Source: Streptomyces sp. CBMA123 (GTDB lineage Bacteria; Actinomycetota; Actinomycetes; Streptomycetales; Streptomycetaceae). From it: 55,968 nt of DNA. Position numbers and translations under genes: made by a program. The stretch covers positions 1 through 55,968 of the forward strand of contig NZ_MECK01000201.1 in assembly GCF_014596465.1 (NCBI RefSeq), read 5' to 3'. Under the pieces are notes generated by a model. It searched no databases. It was not told where the DNA came from and saw nothing but the letters and a program-made list of their open reading frames with translations. This document shows positions 9,652-20,190 of this stretch, in pieces; the stretch's first letter is position 1; each line of letters starts with the position of its first letter.

Positions 9652-9885
9652 TCAGCGCTCCTCGTCGGCAACCGTCGTGTTGGTGCTGGTGCTGAGACGG
9701 CCGCTCTCGTCCTGTATCTCCACGGCGATCTTCTTGAGCTCCGGCTCGAACTTCCGGCCGTGGTGGGCGCAGAAGAGCAGCTCTCCGCCGCTGGCGAGTA
9801 CGACGCGCAGGTATGCCTGGGCGCCGCAGCGGTCGCAGCGGTCAGCCGCGGTCAGCGGGCTCGCAGGTGTCAGAACAGTAGTCAC
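9652..9885 (-). CDS. DUF7455-type small zinc-ribbon-like protein
   Basis: A 77-residue protein with CDRCGAQAY and, later, LLFCAHHGRKF. The CxxC...CxxH arrangement should bind one zinc ion. Closely similar small proteins sit next to hrdB or topoisomerase genes in many streptomycetes and carry the family name DUF7455; their role is unknown. The start is GTG at 9885 with AGAGG 5 nt upstream. It is divergent from parE across 538 bp. Confidence 0.75.
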   Translation of the reverse strand: MTTVLTPASPLTAADRCDRCGAQAYLRVVLASGGELLFCAHHGRKFEPELKKIAVEIQDESGRLSTSTNTTVADEER

Positions 9886-10423
9886 GTCGCCTCTTCTCTA
9901 GCTCGACGAGCTGTCGTACCAGGGTCAACATCCAACCAGGCCGAAAACGTTCCCGCTCGTGGCTTTTCTTCTCTGAGGATTCTGCTGTGTTGATGAGGAG
10001 GTGCCCCGGGCGCCGGTGGTTCATGCGTGCCGAATCCCGGGATCCGCCTGTCGCTCGAACGTCCGATCGGGACCGGGTCCGAGGTCCGCGTAGCATAATC
10101 CTCTGCCGGGTTGGAGCATAAGCCCCGTCCCGGGCCCCGGTAGCCTGCATAACGGCAGTTCCGGAGCCTGTGCCGGACCCCACGATCCGCCAGGACCGGT
10201 GGTACCGGGAGGAGATGGCGCCCCCGGGGCCCACACCCGGACGCGGTCCTTGTTCGCGCAGCGCGTACAAGCTGCGCCGGGCCGGCCCGGCGTGCTGTGC
10301 ACCTGTCGCAGGGGTGCGAGCACACAGAGCGACGACTGTCGGTGCGGCATGCTGCACTGGCGGTTGGTCCGGATGCGTCCGGATGTGACCGATGAGACAG
10401 AACTTCACCGAGGAGAGTGCCGC
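9886..10423. other. 538-bp divergent control region of the DUF7455 gene and parE
   Basis: I see no supported gene here. The heptamer AGCATAA occurs twice on the + strand (10092-10098 and 10115-10121), 23 bp apart, about two helical turns. Read on the minus strand the same bases give TTATGC-N18-TATGCT, a weak promoter-like pair for the DUF7455 gene. The frame in front of parE is open but lacks a ribosome site. Confidence 0.4.
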
Positions 10424-12535
<2,112 letters not shown>

Positions 12536-12549
12536 GGCGTCTGACGCGC

Positions 12550-12599
12550 CCGGCGGAGCGGGGGCCTCCACCCACGGGTGGAGGCCCCCGCTCCGCCGG
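12550..12599 (+). terminator. Terminator of parE with 24-bp perfect stem
   Basis: Arms 12550-12573 and 12576-12599 are perfectly complementary, with only AC at the centre, starting 14 nt after the parE stop. Confidence 0.9.
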
Positions 12600-12697
12600 T
12601 TCCACCCGCCATCCACCCCGGCTCCGATCAGCGGGGAGCGCCGGATCCGTAGCGTCGGAGAGGTCAGCAACAAGCCTCTCGCGGGACGGAGAATCCG

Positions 12698-13183
12698 ATG
12701 ACTGCCCTCGCTAACCTCCTCGTGATCGTGGCGGTGGTGGCCCTGGTGGTCACGCGCCAGATGCGCGTCCAGCGGCTGGACACCGAACGCCGGTTCTGGC
12801 TGCTGCCGCTGATCCTGGGCGTGCTCGCGCTGCGCGATCCGCAGATCATCGACCACCAGCACACCGCGCTGTCGGTCACCCTGCTCGCCGCCTCACTGGT
12901 CACCGTGCTCGCGATGGGGACGGCCTGGGGCTGGACCGTCCGGATCTGGCGGGGCGCCGACGGCAACGTCCTGGTCAAGGGCACCAAGGCCACCCTGGCC
13001 GCCTGGGGTGGAATGATCGCCATCCGGATCGGCCTGTACGCGATCGGCTCGGCCCTGGGCGTCCACCAGGCGGGCAGCTCGCTGATGCTCGGCATGGCGG
13101 TCCTGCTGCTGGTCCGCTCGCTCGTGGTCAACTGGAGGGCCCGGACGCTGGAGCACGCACCGGCCACCGCCGTACTGCACTGA
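12698..13183 (+). CDS. DUF1453-like integral membrane protein
   Basis: A 161-residue protein with about five hydrophobic segments. The N-terminal one (ANLLVIVAVVALVVTRQM) is followed by the RRFWLLPLILGVLALRDP region seen in streptomycete proteins annotated as DUF1453/CcdC-like. No catalytic motif is visible. ATG 12698 has GGACGGAG upstream. A sensor kinase follows about 30 nt after the stop in the same direction, so this protein may belong to its operon. Confidence 0.7.
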   Translation: MTALANLLVIVAVVALVVTRQMRVQRLDTERRFWLLPLILGVLALRDPQIIDHQHTALSVTLLAASLVTVLAMGTAWGWTVRIWRGADGNVLVKGTKATLAAWGGMIAIRIGLYAIGSALGVHQAGSSLMLGMAVLLLVRSLVVNWRARTLEHAPATAVLH

Positions 13184-13213
13184 TCCCCCGCCGTGAGCAC
13201 CGAGGAGGCACCC

Positions 13214-14389
13214 TTGTCCGGGTGGTACTGGGCCCGCTGGCCGTCCCGGGAGGGGCTGGAGCGTGAGGTCGAGAGTCGGCCGCGGCGGGTCCTCACCGTG
13301 TTCGGCCGGACCGTCCTGCTGGGTGTCGTCAGCTGGGGGACCTTCTCCGACGGCAAGTACGCCGGCTGGGCGGTGACGGCCGCGGCGGCCGGGCTGGTCG
13401 CGGCCGCCACGCTCTGCGTGCTGTACCTGCGCGCCACCCGGGAACAGCGCCCGGCGGCCGCGTACCTGCTGGCCGCCGCCCTGGTCGGCGGTGCCTGGAT
13501 CGCCAACTGGGGACTGGCCTACACACTGGCCGACTTCCTGTGGATCGGGCTGGCCGTGACGGCGCTGACCCGGATGCCGCCCGCGCCCGCGCTGATCGCC
13601 GCGGCGGCCGCGCTGGGCTCGTACACGGCGGCTTCGCCGGCGAGCTGGCTCAGCGTCTCCGCCACCATCGGCGGTTCCGTCCTGGTCGGCTTCCTGCTGC
13701 GGCTGGACGTCGAGGCACGCGGCACCGCCCGCCGGCTGCTGGTCCAGGAGCGCGCTGTCCGGGCCGCCGAGGCGGAGAGTGCGGCGCTCGCCGAACGGGC
13801 CAGGATCGCCCGGGAGATCCACGACGTGCTCGCCCACAGCCTCTCCGCGCAGCTGGTCCACCTGGAGGCGGCCCGGCTGATGCTGGACGCCGGGACGGAC
13901 CGCGCGCAGGTCCGCGAACGGGTCGTCGCCGCACGGCGGATGGCGCAGGACGGGCTGGCCGAGACCCGGCAGGCGCTGTCCGCGCTGCGCGGGGAGTTCA
14001 CGCCGGTCGGGGAGTTCCTGGTGGAACTGACCGAGCGGGAGCGGGCCCCGCTGACCGTCACGGGTACGCCCCGCCCGCTGGCCGCCGAGGCCGGGTTGGC
14101 GGTGCGGCGCACCGCGCAGGAGGCGGTGACCAACGTCCGCAAGCACGCGCCGGGCGCCCGCTGCTCGGTCGAACTGCGCTACCTGGCCGACGCGGTGGAG
14201 CTGGAGGTGCGCAACGCCCGGGCGCCGCGCGGCCAGTCCGCCGGCGAGCCGGCCGCCGCCGAGCTGGCAGCCAGCGGCAGCGGGTACGGTCTGCTGGGGA
14301 TGCGCGAACGCGCGGAACTGCTCGGCGGCACCCTGCTGGCGGGCCCGGAGGACGGAGGGTGGCGGGTGTTGCTGCGGGTGCCGGCATGA
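13214..14389 (+). CDS. Two-component sensor histidine kinase, NarL-partner (HisKA_3) type
   Basis: The first ~170 residues carry several membrane helices, with no obvious extracellular sensor domain. Then come a coiled dimerisation segment, the H-box REIHDVLAHSLSAQLVHLE and an ATPase domain with QEAVTNVRKHAPGA and YGLLGMRERAELLGG. It should phosphorylate the response regulator encoded just downstream. I chose TTG 13214 because AGGAGG stands 5 nt upstream; GTG 13193 in the same frame has no ribosome site. Substrates or signals are unknown. Confidence 0.85.
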   Translation: MSGWYWARWPSREGLEREVESRPRRVLTVFGRTVLLGVVSWGTFSDGKYAGWAVTAAAAGLVAAATLCVLYLRATREQRPAAAYLLAAALVGGAWIANWGLAYTLADFLWIGLAVTALTRMPPAPALIAAAAALGSYTAASPASWLSVSATIGGSVLVGFLLRLDVEARGTARRLLVQERAVRAAEAESAALAERARIAREIHDVLAHSLSAQLVHLEAARLMLDAGTDRAQVRERVVAARRMAQDGLAETRQALSALRGEFTPVGEFLVELTERERAPLTVTGTPRPLAAEAGLAVRRTAQEAVTNVRKHAPGARCSVELRYLADAVELEVRNARAPRGQSAGEPAAAELAASGSGYGLLGMRERAELLGGTLLAGPEDGGWRVLLRVPA

Positions 14390-14466
14390 GTGTGCGGAGC
14401 GAACTCGTCGTCGAGGGGCGCGGATCGCGCGAAGCGACTGCTGAGCGCGGCGAGGTGGGCGCATGA
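14387..14466 (+). CDS. Putative 26-codon micro-ORF bridging kinase and regulator genes
   Basis: ATG 14387 overlaps the TGA of the kinase gene as ATGA. The 26 codons run without a stop to a TGA at 14464-14466, which overlaps the ATG of the response regulator as ATGA. The DNA is an intergenic repeat-like element related to the one before the ABC importer at about 20.1 kb. Whether the peptide, rich in Arg, Glu and Gly, is made is unknown. It would keep ribosomes running from one gene into the next. Confidence 0.35.
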
Positions 14467-15167
14467 GCGCCATGGTCACCAGGGTGCTGGTGGCGGACGA
14501 CCAGACGGTGGTGCGCGAGGGCATCGTGATGCTGCTGGGGCTGCTGCCCGGCATCGAGGTGGTCGGTGCGGCGGCGGACGGAGCGGAGGCCGTCGCCCTG
14601 GTGGAGCGTCATCACCCGGACGTGGTGCTGATGGATCTGCGGATGCCGCGTGTCGACGGCGTCGAGGCGACCCGACGGATCCGGGCCGCGCACCCGGAGA
14701 CCGAGGTCGTGGTGCTCACCACCTACGCCGACGACGAGTCGCTGTTCCCGGCGCTGCAGGCCGGGGCGCGCGGCTACCTCACCAAGGACGCCGGCGGCGA
14801 GGAGATCGCCAAGGCCATCGCGGACGTCCGCTCGGGTGCGGCCGGGCTCTCCCCGCAGGTCCAACTCCGGCTGCTGGAACGGCTTTCGGAGGCGCCCGTG
14901 AAGTCCGCGCGGACGGACTCGCCGAGCCCGGAGCGGTCGGCCGCGCGGAGCGGGGAGCTGCCGAACGGGCTGACCGTGCGGGAGGCCGAGGTGCTCGCGC
15001 TGATCGCCGAGGGGCTCTCCAACGCGGAGATCGCCCAGCGGCTGTTCGTCAGCCAGGCCACCGTGAAGACGCACATCAACAACCTGTTCGCCAAGACCGC
15101 GGTGCGGGACCGCGCGCAGGCGGTCGCGTACGCCTTCCGGCACGGAATCACCGGTACGCAGCAGTAG
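14463..15167 (+). CDS. Two-component response regulator, NarL/LuxR family
   Basis: A 234-residue protein. The receiver domain has acidic residues in VADDQ, the phospho-acceptor Asp in VVLMDLRMP and the conserved Lys in GYLTKDAG. After a Ser/Pro-rich linker comes a LuxR-type helix-turn-helix, LTVREAEVLALIAEGLSNAE, continuing into VSQATVKTHINNLFAKT. It acts as a DNA-binding partner of the kinase encoded upstream. ATG 14463 has GAGGTGGG a few nt before it. The target genes are not evident; the membrane protein before the kinase and the symporter pair after it are candidates by position. Confidence 0.9.
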   Translation: MSAMVTRVLVADDQTVVREGIVMLLGLLPGIEVVGAAADGAEAVALVERHHPDVVLMDLRMPRVDGVEATRRIRAAHPETEVVVLTTYADDESLFPALQAGARGYLTKDAGGEEIAKAIADVRSGAAGLSPQVQLRLLERLSEAPVKSARTDSPSPERSAARSGELPNGLTVREAEVLALIAEGLSNAEIAQRLFVSQATVKTHINNLFAKTAVRDRAQAVAYAFRHGITGTQQ

Positions 15168-15294
15168 TCGGATGAGCGTCCGTCGGATGATCGATCACCT
15201 CATCGAGTGAACGTATCTGCGATGGTCAGGGACGGTGTCCGGGGGCCTCCATGATGGTTTGGGTCAGAACGCCCGGCTCGGCCCAGGAGCAGCA

Positions 15295-15864
15295 GTGCCA
15301 CAGCAGCAGACCAGCAGTCCCGGACAGGGGCAGCGATTCGACTGGTGGGCCGCTCCGGCCACCGCCGCCGCGTCCGAGCCGGTTGCCGCCCCCCGCCGAA
15401 CGGCCGTACCGGCCCAGCCGGTACCCACTCGGTCGGCCGCCACGCCGGAACAGGCGGCCGCGCCCGTCGCGCCGCCGGTCGTGCCGCCGCCGGCACCGGC
15501 CGTCGCCCCGGTGGCCCCGCAGGAGCCGGCGGCGCCGGTGAGCACCACCGACAGCACCGTGGTCTACCGGAGCGTCCAGGCCAGCGCGGCCTTCCAGGAC
15601 ATCCGCCGCAGCTACCGGGGCTTCGTCTTCCCGGTCAGCGGCGCCTTCCTCGGCTGGTACCTGCTGTACGTCGCCGCCGAGGCCGCCGCCCCCGGCGTGA
15701 TGCGCAGCCCGGTGGCCGGCCCGCTCAACGTGGCCTGGCTGCTCGGCCTGCTGCAGTTCGCCTCGACCTTCCTGCTCACCTGGCTCTACGCCCGCAACGC
15801 CCGGACCAAGCGCGACCGCGCCGCCCTGGGCCTGCGCTGGGACACCCAGGACCAGCTGCGATGA
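15295..15864 (+). CDS. DUF485 membrane protein (symporter partner)
   Basis: A 189-residue protein. A Pro/Ala-rich, probably disordered N-terminal half (about residues 1-80) is followed by the DUF485 domain, with FQDIRRSYRGFVFPVSGAFL and two membrane helices. DUF485 proteins typically accompany acetate/solute:sodium symporters, as here: the next gene overlaps its stop by ATGA. GTG 15295 follows AGGAG by 5 nt; GTG 15235 is an in-frame alternative without a good ribosome site. Confidence 0.8.
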   Translation: MPQQQTSSPGQGQRFDWWAAPATAAASEPVAAPRRTAVPAQPVPTRSAATPEQAAAPVAPPVVPPPAPAVAPVAPQEPAAPVSTTDSTVVYRSVQASAAFQDIRRSYRGFVFPVSGAFLGWYLLYVAAEAAAPGVMRSPVAGPLNVAWLLGLLQFASTFLLTWLYARNARTKRDRAALGLRWDTQDQLR

Positions 15865-17537
15865 CGGCCACCACCGGCGTGCTGACCACCGCCACCCCGC
15901 CCCCCGTCGCCCCCACCGGCCAGCACCACGGCCTGGCGATCGTGCTGTTCGCCGTCATCGTCCTGGTCACCCTGGGGATCACCCTCTGGGTCGGCCGCCA
16001 GGGCAACGCCGCCGAGGACTTCTACACCGGCGGACGCGACTTCACCCCGCTGCAGAACGGCTTCGCCCTCTCCGGCGACTACCTCTCCGCAGCCTCCTTC
16101 CTCGGCGTCGCCGGGCTGATCGCCCTCTACGGCTACGACGGCGTGCTCTACAGCATCGGCTTCCTGGTGGCCTGGCTGGTCGTGCTGATGCTGGTCGCCG
16201 AGCTCGTCCGCAACGCCGGCCGGTACACCCTCGCCGACGTGCTCGCGCTGCGGCTGCGCCGCCGCAAGGTGCGGGCCGCGGCAGGCGGCGCCAGCGTCGT
16301 GGTCACCCTGCTCTACCTGGTCGCCCAGATGGTCGGCGCCGGTTCGCTGGTCGCGCTGCTGCTCGGCACCAACAGCGCTCAGGCCCGGACCTGGACCATC
16401 ATCGCGGTCGGCGCCCTGATGATCGTCTACGTCACGATCGGCGGGATGCGGGCCACCACCTGGATCCAGATCGTCAAGGCCTTCCTGCTGATCGCGGGTT
16501 CGGTGCTGCTCACCGTGCTGCTGGTGGTCCGCTTCCACGGCGACCTCCTCGAGCTGATGCGCCAGGCCGCCCGGCACAGCGGCGCCGGGCACCGCTACCT
16601 CGAACCCGGGCTCAAGTACGGCGCCACCTTCACCAGCCGGCTGGACTTCTTCAGCCTGGGCCTGGCCCTGGTGCTCGGCACCGCCGGCCTGCCGCACATC
16701 CTGTCCCGCTTCTACACCGTGCCCACCGCCCGGGCCGCCCGCCGCTCGACGATGTGGGCGATCGGCCTGGTCGGCGGCTTCTACCTGATGGCCATCGCGC
16801 TCGGCCTGGGCGCCACCGCGCTGGTCGGCTCGGCCGAGGTGCGGCACGCCAACTCGGCCGGGAACACCGCCGTTCCGCTGCTCGCCCTGGTGCTCGGCGG
16901 CGGCAACGGCAGCACCGGCGGGGTGGTGCTGTTCGCGCTGATCTCGGCGATCGCCTTCGCCACCATCCTCGCCGTGGTCGCCGGGCTGACCCTGGCCTCC
17001 TCGGCCGCCTTCGCCCACGACATCTGGGCCGGCGCCTGGCGCTGCCGCCCGCGCCGTCGTGGCGGGGAGGAGACCGCCGAGAAGCCCAGTGAGCAGCAGG
17101 AGGTGGTGGTCGCCCGGTTCGCCGCCGTCGGGATCGGCGCGGTGGCGATCGTGATCAGCCTGTACGCCCAGCAGCTGAACGTCGCCTTCCTGGTCGGCCT
17201 CGCCTTCGCGGTGGCCGCCTCCTCGAACCTGCCGGTGCTGCTGTACAGCCTGTTCTGGTCGCGGTTCACCGCCCGGGGCGCGGTCTGGTCGGTGTACGGC
17301 GGGCTGGTCCCGGCGATCGTGCTGGTGTTCTTCTCGCCGGTGGTCTCCGGCTCCAAGGCGGCGCTTTTCCCCGGAGTGGACTTCCACTGGTTCCCGCTGG
17401 AGAACCCCGGGATCGTGTCCATCCCGCTCGGCTTCCTGGCCGGCTGGATCGGGACGCTCACCTCGCCCGAGCCCGCCGACGCGGACCGCTTCGCCGAGCT
17501 GGAGGTGCGTGCCCTCACCGGTGCGGGCGCGGCCTAG
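15861..17537 (+). CDS. Sodium:solute symporter family protein (acetate/monocarboxylate type)
   Basis: A 558-residue protein with about 13 membrane helices and SSS-family features: FYTGGRDFTPLQNGFALSGDY after the first helix, GLPHILSRFYTVPTA, and the core IGGMRATTWIQIVKAF. It resembles ActP/MctC-type carriers for acetate, pyruvate or propionate. Start and stop overlap with the DUF485 gene, which is the usual partner. The convergent CitA/CitB-type two-component system next door, a class that often controls organic acid uptake, may regulate it; this is inference. A hydrophilic Arg/Glu-rich loop lies near residue 400. Confidence 0.85.
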   Translation: MTATTGVLTTATPPPVAPTGQHHGLAIVLFAVIVLVTLGITLWVGRQGNAAEDFYTGGRDFTPLQNGFALSGDYLSAASFLGVAGLIALYGYDGVLYSIGFLVAWLVVLMLVAELVRNAGRYTLADVLALRLRRRKVRAAAGGASVVVTLLYLVAQMVGAGSLVALLLGTNSAQARTWTIIAVGALMIVYVTIGGMRATTWIQIVKAFLLIAGSVLLTVLLVVRFHGDLLELMRQAARHSGAGHRYLEPGLKYGATFTSRLDFFSLGLALVLGTAGLPHILSRFYTVPTARAARRSTMWAIGLVGGFYLMAIALGLGATALVGSAEVRHANSAGNTAVPLLALVLGGGNGSTGGVVLFALISAIAFATILAVVAGLTLASSAAFAHDIWAGAWRCRPRRRGGEETAEKPSEQQEVVVARFAAVGIGAVAIVISLYAQQLNVAFLVGLAFAVAASSNLPVLLYSLFWSRFTARGAVWSVYGGLVPAIVLVFFSPVVSGSKAALFPGVDFHWFPLENPGIVSIPLGFLAGWIGTLTSPEPADADRFAELEVRALTGAGAA

Positions 17538-17566
17538 GCCCTCCTTTCGGAGTCTGCCGTCGCGTC

Positions 17567-17604
17567 CCGGGAACCCCGGCGGGCTGGGCCGCCGGGGTTC
17601 CCGG
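17567..17604. terminator. Bidirectional terminator between symporter and CitB-type regulator
   Basis: A perfect 16-bp stem (17567-17582 with 17589-17604) with a 6-nt loop, lying between two convergent stop codons. Confidence 0.85.
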
Positions 17605-17608
17605 ATGT

Positions 17609-18298
17609 CTAGGCGCCTCTGGCCGCCAGTCCGTAGCGGTGCTCCGGGCGGCCGGTGTCGCCGTAGCGCAGGGTCAGCCGCAGCCGGCTGTCGCGCTCCA
17701 GCTGCTTGAGGTAGCGCTGGGCGGTCGAGCGGCTCAGTCCGGTGGCGTCGGCGACCTCCTGGGCGGACAGCGGCCGGCCGGCCCGTCGCAGCACGCCGAG
17801 CACCAGGTCGGTGGTGGGCGCCGAGTGGCCCTTCGGCAGGGCCCCGGTGGGCGCGCAGGCGCTGCGCAGGGTCGCGAACAGCCGGTCCACCTCGTCCTGG
17901 CCGGCCTCCCGGGCCGGTGCGGCCAGCGCGTGCCGCAGCTGCGCGTACGAGACCAGCTTGTCCCGGAGCCCGGCGAAGGTGAACGGCTTGACCAGGTACT
18001 GCAGGGCGCCGTGCTGCATCGCGGCGTGCACCGTGGAGACGTCCCGGGCGGCGGTCACCATCATCACGTCGCAGGCCACCTGGCGCTCCCGCAGCCGGCG
18101 GACCAGCGCCAGTCCGGTCTCGTCCGGCAGGTGGTGGTCGAGCAGCAGGAGGTCCACCGGACGGCGCTCCAGCGCGGCCAGGGCCTCCCCGGCCGAGTGG
18201 GCGGTGCCGGTGACCCGGAAGCCCGGCACCTTGGCCACGTACGCGGCGTGCACGTCCGCGACCCGGAAGTCGTCGTCCACCACGAGTACGTCGATCAT
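17609..18298 (-). CDS. Response regulator, CitB/DcuR (DpiA) family
   Basis: A 229-residue protein. The receiver domain starts MIDVLVVDDDFRVADVH, with the phospho-acceptor in LLLLDHHLPDETGL and Lys in YLVKPF. The C-terminal helix-turn-helix region contains SAQEVADATGLSRSTAQRYL, typical of CitB/DctR-type regulators. It is encoded directly after its kinase, with the start codon overlapping the kinase stop (GTGATGA) and GGAGG 4 nt upstream. The likely role is control of organic-acid uptake genes, such as the neighbouring symporter or ABC importer. Confidence 0.88.
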   Translation of the reverse strand: MIDVLVVDDDFRVADVHAAYVAKVPGFRVTGTAHSAGEALAALERRPVDLLLLDHHLPDETGLALVRRLRERQVACDVMMVTAARDVSTVHAAMQHGALQYLVKPFTFAGLRDKLVSYAQLRHALAAPAREAGQDEVDRLFATLRSACAPTGALPKGHSAPTTDLVLGVLRRAGRPLSAQEVADATGLSRSTAQRYLKQLERDSRLRLTLRYGDTGRPEHRYGLAARGA

Positions 18299-19884
18299 CA
18301 CGCCTCCACGAGCTGAGCGGTGAGCAGGGCCTCGGGCAGCTCGACGGTGAACCGGGCGCCGCCGAGCGGGCCGGTGTCGAGCACGATCCGGCCGCCGGTC
18401 CGTTCGACCAGCCGCCGCACCATCGCCAGGCCCAGCCCGCGCGGGCGGTGCGCGGGCGCGTCCTTGCTGGTCCACCCCTCCTCGAAGACCAGGCGGCGCA
18501 GTTCCTCCGGTACGCCCGGGCCGCTGTCCGCGACCTGCAGCAGCAGGGTGGAGCCGGCCGCCGCCAACGTCACCTCCACGCTGCCGCCCCCCTCCAGGGC
18601 GTCCACCGCGTTGTCGATCAGGTTGCCGAGCACCGTCACCAGCGCCCGGGCGTCCACCACCGCGTCCGGCAGGTGGGCGGCCGGGGCCAGCGCCAGTCGC
18701 ACCCCGCGCTCGCCGGCCACCGCCGTCTTGCCCGCCAGCAGCGCCGCCACGTGCGGGTCCTGCACCTGCTCGGCGATCCGGGCGGCGACCGCGGCGTGCG
18801 AACCGGACTGCTCCGAGATGAACGCCACCGCCTGCTCGTGGCGGCCGAGTTCGAGCAGGCCGAGGAGGGTGTGCATCCGGTTGGCGTGCTCGTGGTCCTG
18901 GGCGCGCAGCGCGTCGGTGAGGCTGCGGGTGGTGTCCAGCTCGCGGACCAGCGACTCCAGCTCGGTGCGGTCGCGCAGCGTCACCACGGCCCCCTCGCTG
19001 GTGGCCGTCCGGTTCACCACCAGCACCCGGTCGTCCCGTACGGCGGGCAGGTCGGGGCCGGTGATCCGCCCGGTCAGCACATCGGCCAGCCGGCCCGGTG
19101 GCAGCACCTCGGCGATCGGGCGGCCGGTGCAGTCCTCGGGCAGGCCGAGCAGCCGCAGGGCCTCGTCGTTGGCCAGCCGGATCCGGCCGCGTTCGTCCAG
19201 CGCCACCATGCCCTCGCGGATGCCGTGCAGCATCGCCTCCCGCTCGACCAGCAGCGCGGAGATGTCGGCCAGCGCGATGTTGTGGGTGCGGCGCTTGAGC
19301 CGGCGGGCCAGGACGAGGGTGGCGACGGTGCCGGCGGCCAGGCCGGCCCCGGCGCACAGCAGGATGCCGGTGAGCATCTTCAGCAGGCGGCGTCGGATCG
19401 AGTCGTCGCTGATGCCGACGGACACCTCGCCGACGATCCGGCCGTCCGTCGTCCGCAGCGGCACCTTGCCGCGGGCGGTGCGGCCCAGGGTGCCCTGCTG
19501 GATCGCGGTGACGCTGCGGCCGCTGAGCGCGGGCTCCGGGTCGGTGCTGACCCGTTGGCCGATCCGGCCGGGGTCGGTGTGCGAGAGGCGGATGCCGTCC
19601 AGGTCGGTGACCACGACGAAGCTGGCGCCGGTGGCCAGCCGGATCTGTTCGGCGTTGCGCTGCGCGGTGGTGGTGTCCCGGGCGTCGGCGGCCCGGGCGA
19701 TGGTCTCGTCGGTGGCGGTGGCCTGGGCGATGGACAGCGCCCGCTGCATCGCGTCGTGGTCCAGTTCGCTGCTGACCGGGGCCAGGAACAGCCCGGCGGT
19801 CACGGCGGTGACGCCGACGGTGACGACGGTCTGGCTCAGCAGGAGCTGGGCGAAGACCCGGCGGGGCCAGTGGGGGAGCTTCAT
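18298..19884 (-). CDS. Sensor histidine kinase, CitA/DcuS family
   Basis: A 528-residue membrane kinase. TM1 (about 14-35) precedes an extracytoplasmic Cache/PDC-like domain with RLATGASFVVVTDLDGIRLS and a GRIVGEVSVGIS end. TM2 lies near residue 170, followed by a PAS domain. The DcuS-type H-box is QDHEHANRMHTLLGLLELG, and the ATPase part has LGNLIDNAVDAL and GLGLAMVRRLVER. Members bind citrate, C4-dicarboxylates or similar acids outside the cell. The start at 19884 has GAGG upstream. It is divergent from the ABC importer, with a shared 222-bp control region before the importer's leader ORF. Confidence 0.9.
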   Translation of the reverse strand: MKLPHWPRRVFAQLLLSQTVVTVGVTAVTAGLFLAPVSSELDHDAMQRALSIAQATATDETIARAADARDTTTAQRNAEQIRLATGASFVVVTDLDGIRLSHTDPGRIGQRVSTDPEPALSGRSVTAIQQGTLGRTARGKVPLRTTDGRIVGEVSVGISDDSIRRRLLKMLTGILLCAGAGLAAGTVATLVLARRLKRRTHNIALADISALLVEREAMLHGIREGMVALDERGRIRLANDEALRLLGLPEDCTGRPIAEVLPPGRLADVLTGRITGPDLPAVRDDRVLVVNRTATSEGAVVTLRDRTELESLVRELDTTRSLTDALRAQDHEHANRMHTLLGLLELGRHEQAVAFISEQSGSHAAVAARIAEQVQDPHVAALLAGKTAVAGERGVRLALAPAAHLPDAVVDARALVTVLGNLIDNAVDALEGGGSVEVTLAAAGSTLLLQVADSGPGVPEELRRLVFEEGWTSKDAPAHRPRGLGLAMVRRLVERTGGRIVLDTGPLGGARFTVELPEALLTAQLVEA

Positions 19885-20106
19885 CCGGGCCTCCTCTCGG
19901 TGGCGGCGGTGCTACGGGGGTGGGGGGTCGGGACACCCTATGTTTCCGGGGTGTTTCTGTCAGCCCGCGTCCCCGCAGTTGTAGCGCAAGCAAAACGAGC
20001 AGAACACCCCTCAATGCGGAGAAGTCGCACTTCGCGGAGAAGGCTCCCGCCGGGGCCGGGGCCGCTCCTACCGTTCCGGGGCAAGCACTGACCCCGGAGG
20101 AACGAA

Positions 20107-20190
20107 ATGCGTGAGCGAGCGCGGCGAGTGAACCGTCGAGAGGCGCGCCCGGTGCGAAGCACCCACCGAGCGAAGCGGGGTGGGGCATGA
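20107..20190 (+). CDS. Putative 27-codon Arg-rich leader ORF before the ABC importer
   Basis: GGAGG (20096-20100) stands 6 nt before ATG 20107. The ORF runs 27 sense codons and stops at TGA 20188-20190, which overlaps the ATG of the ABC gene as ATGA. About ten residues are Arg, several encoded by CGA. This ribosome site is far better than anything near the ABC start itself, so the importer is probably translated by coupling from this leader. The DNA also belongs to an intergenic repeat family seen at 14.4 kb. Confidence 0.45.
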   Translation: MRERARRVNRREARPVRSTHRAKRGGA

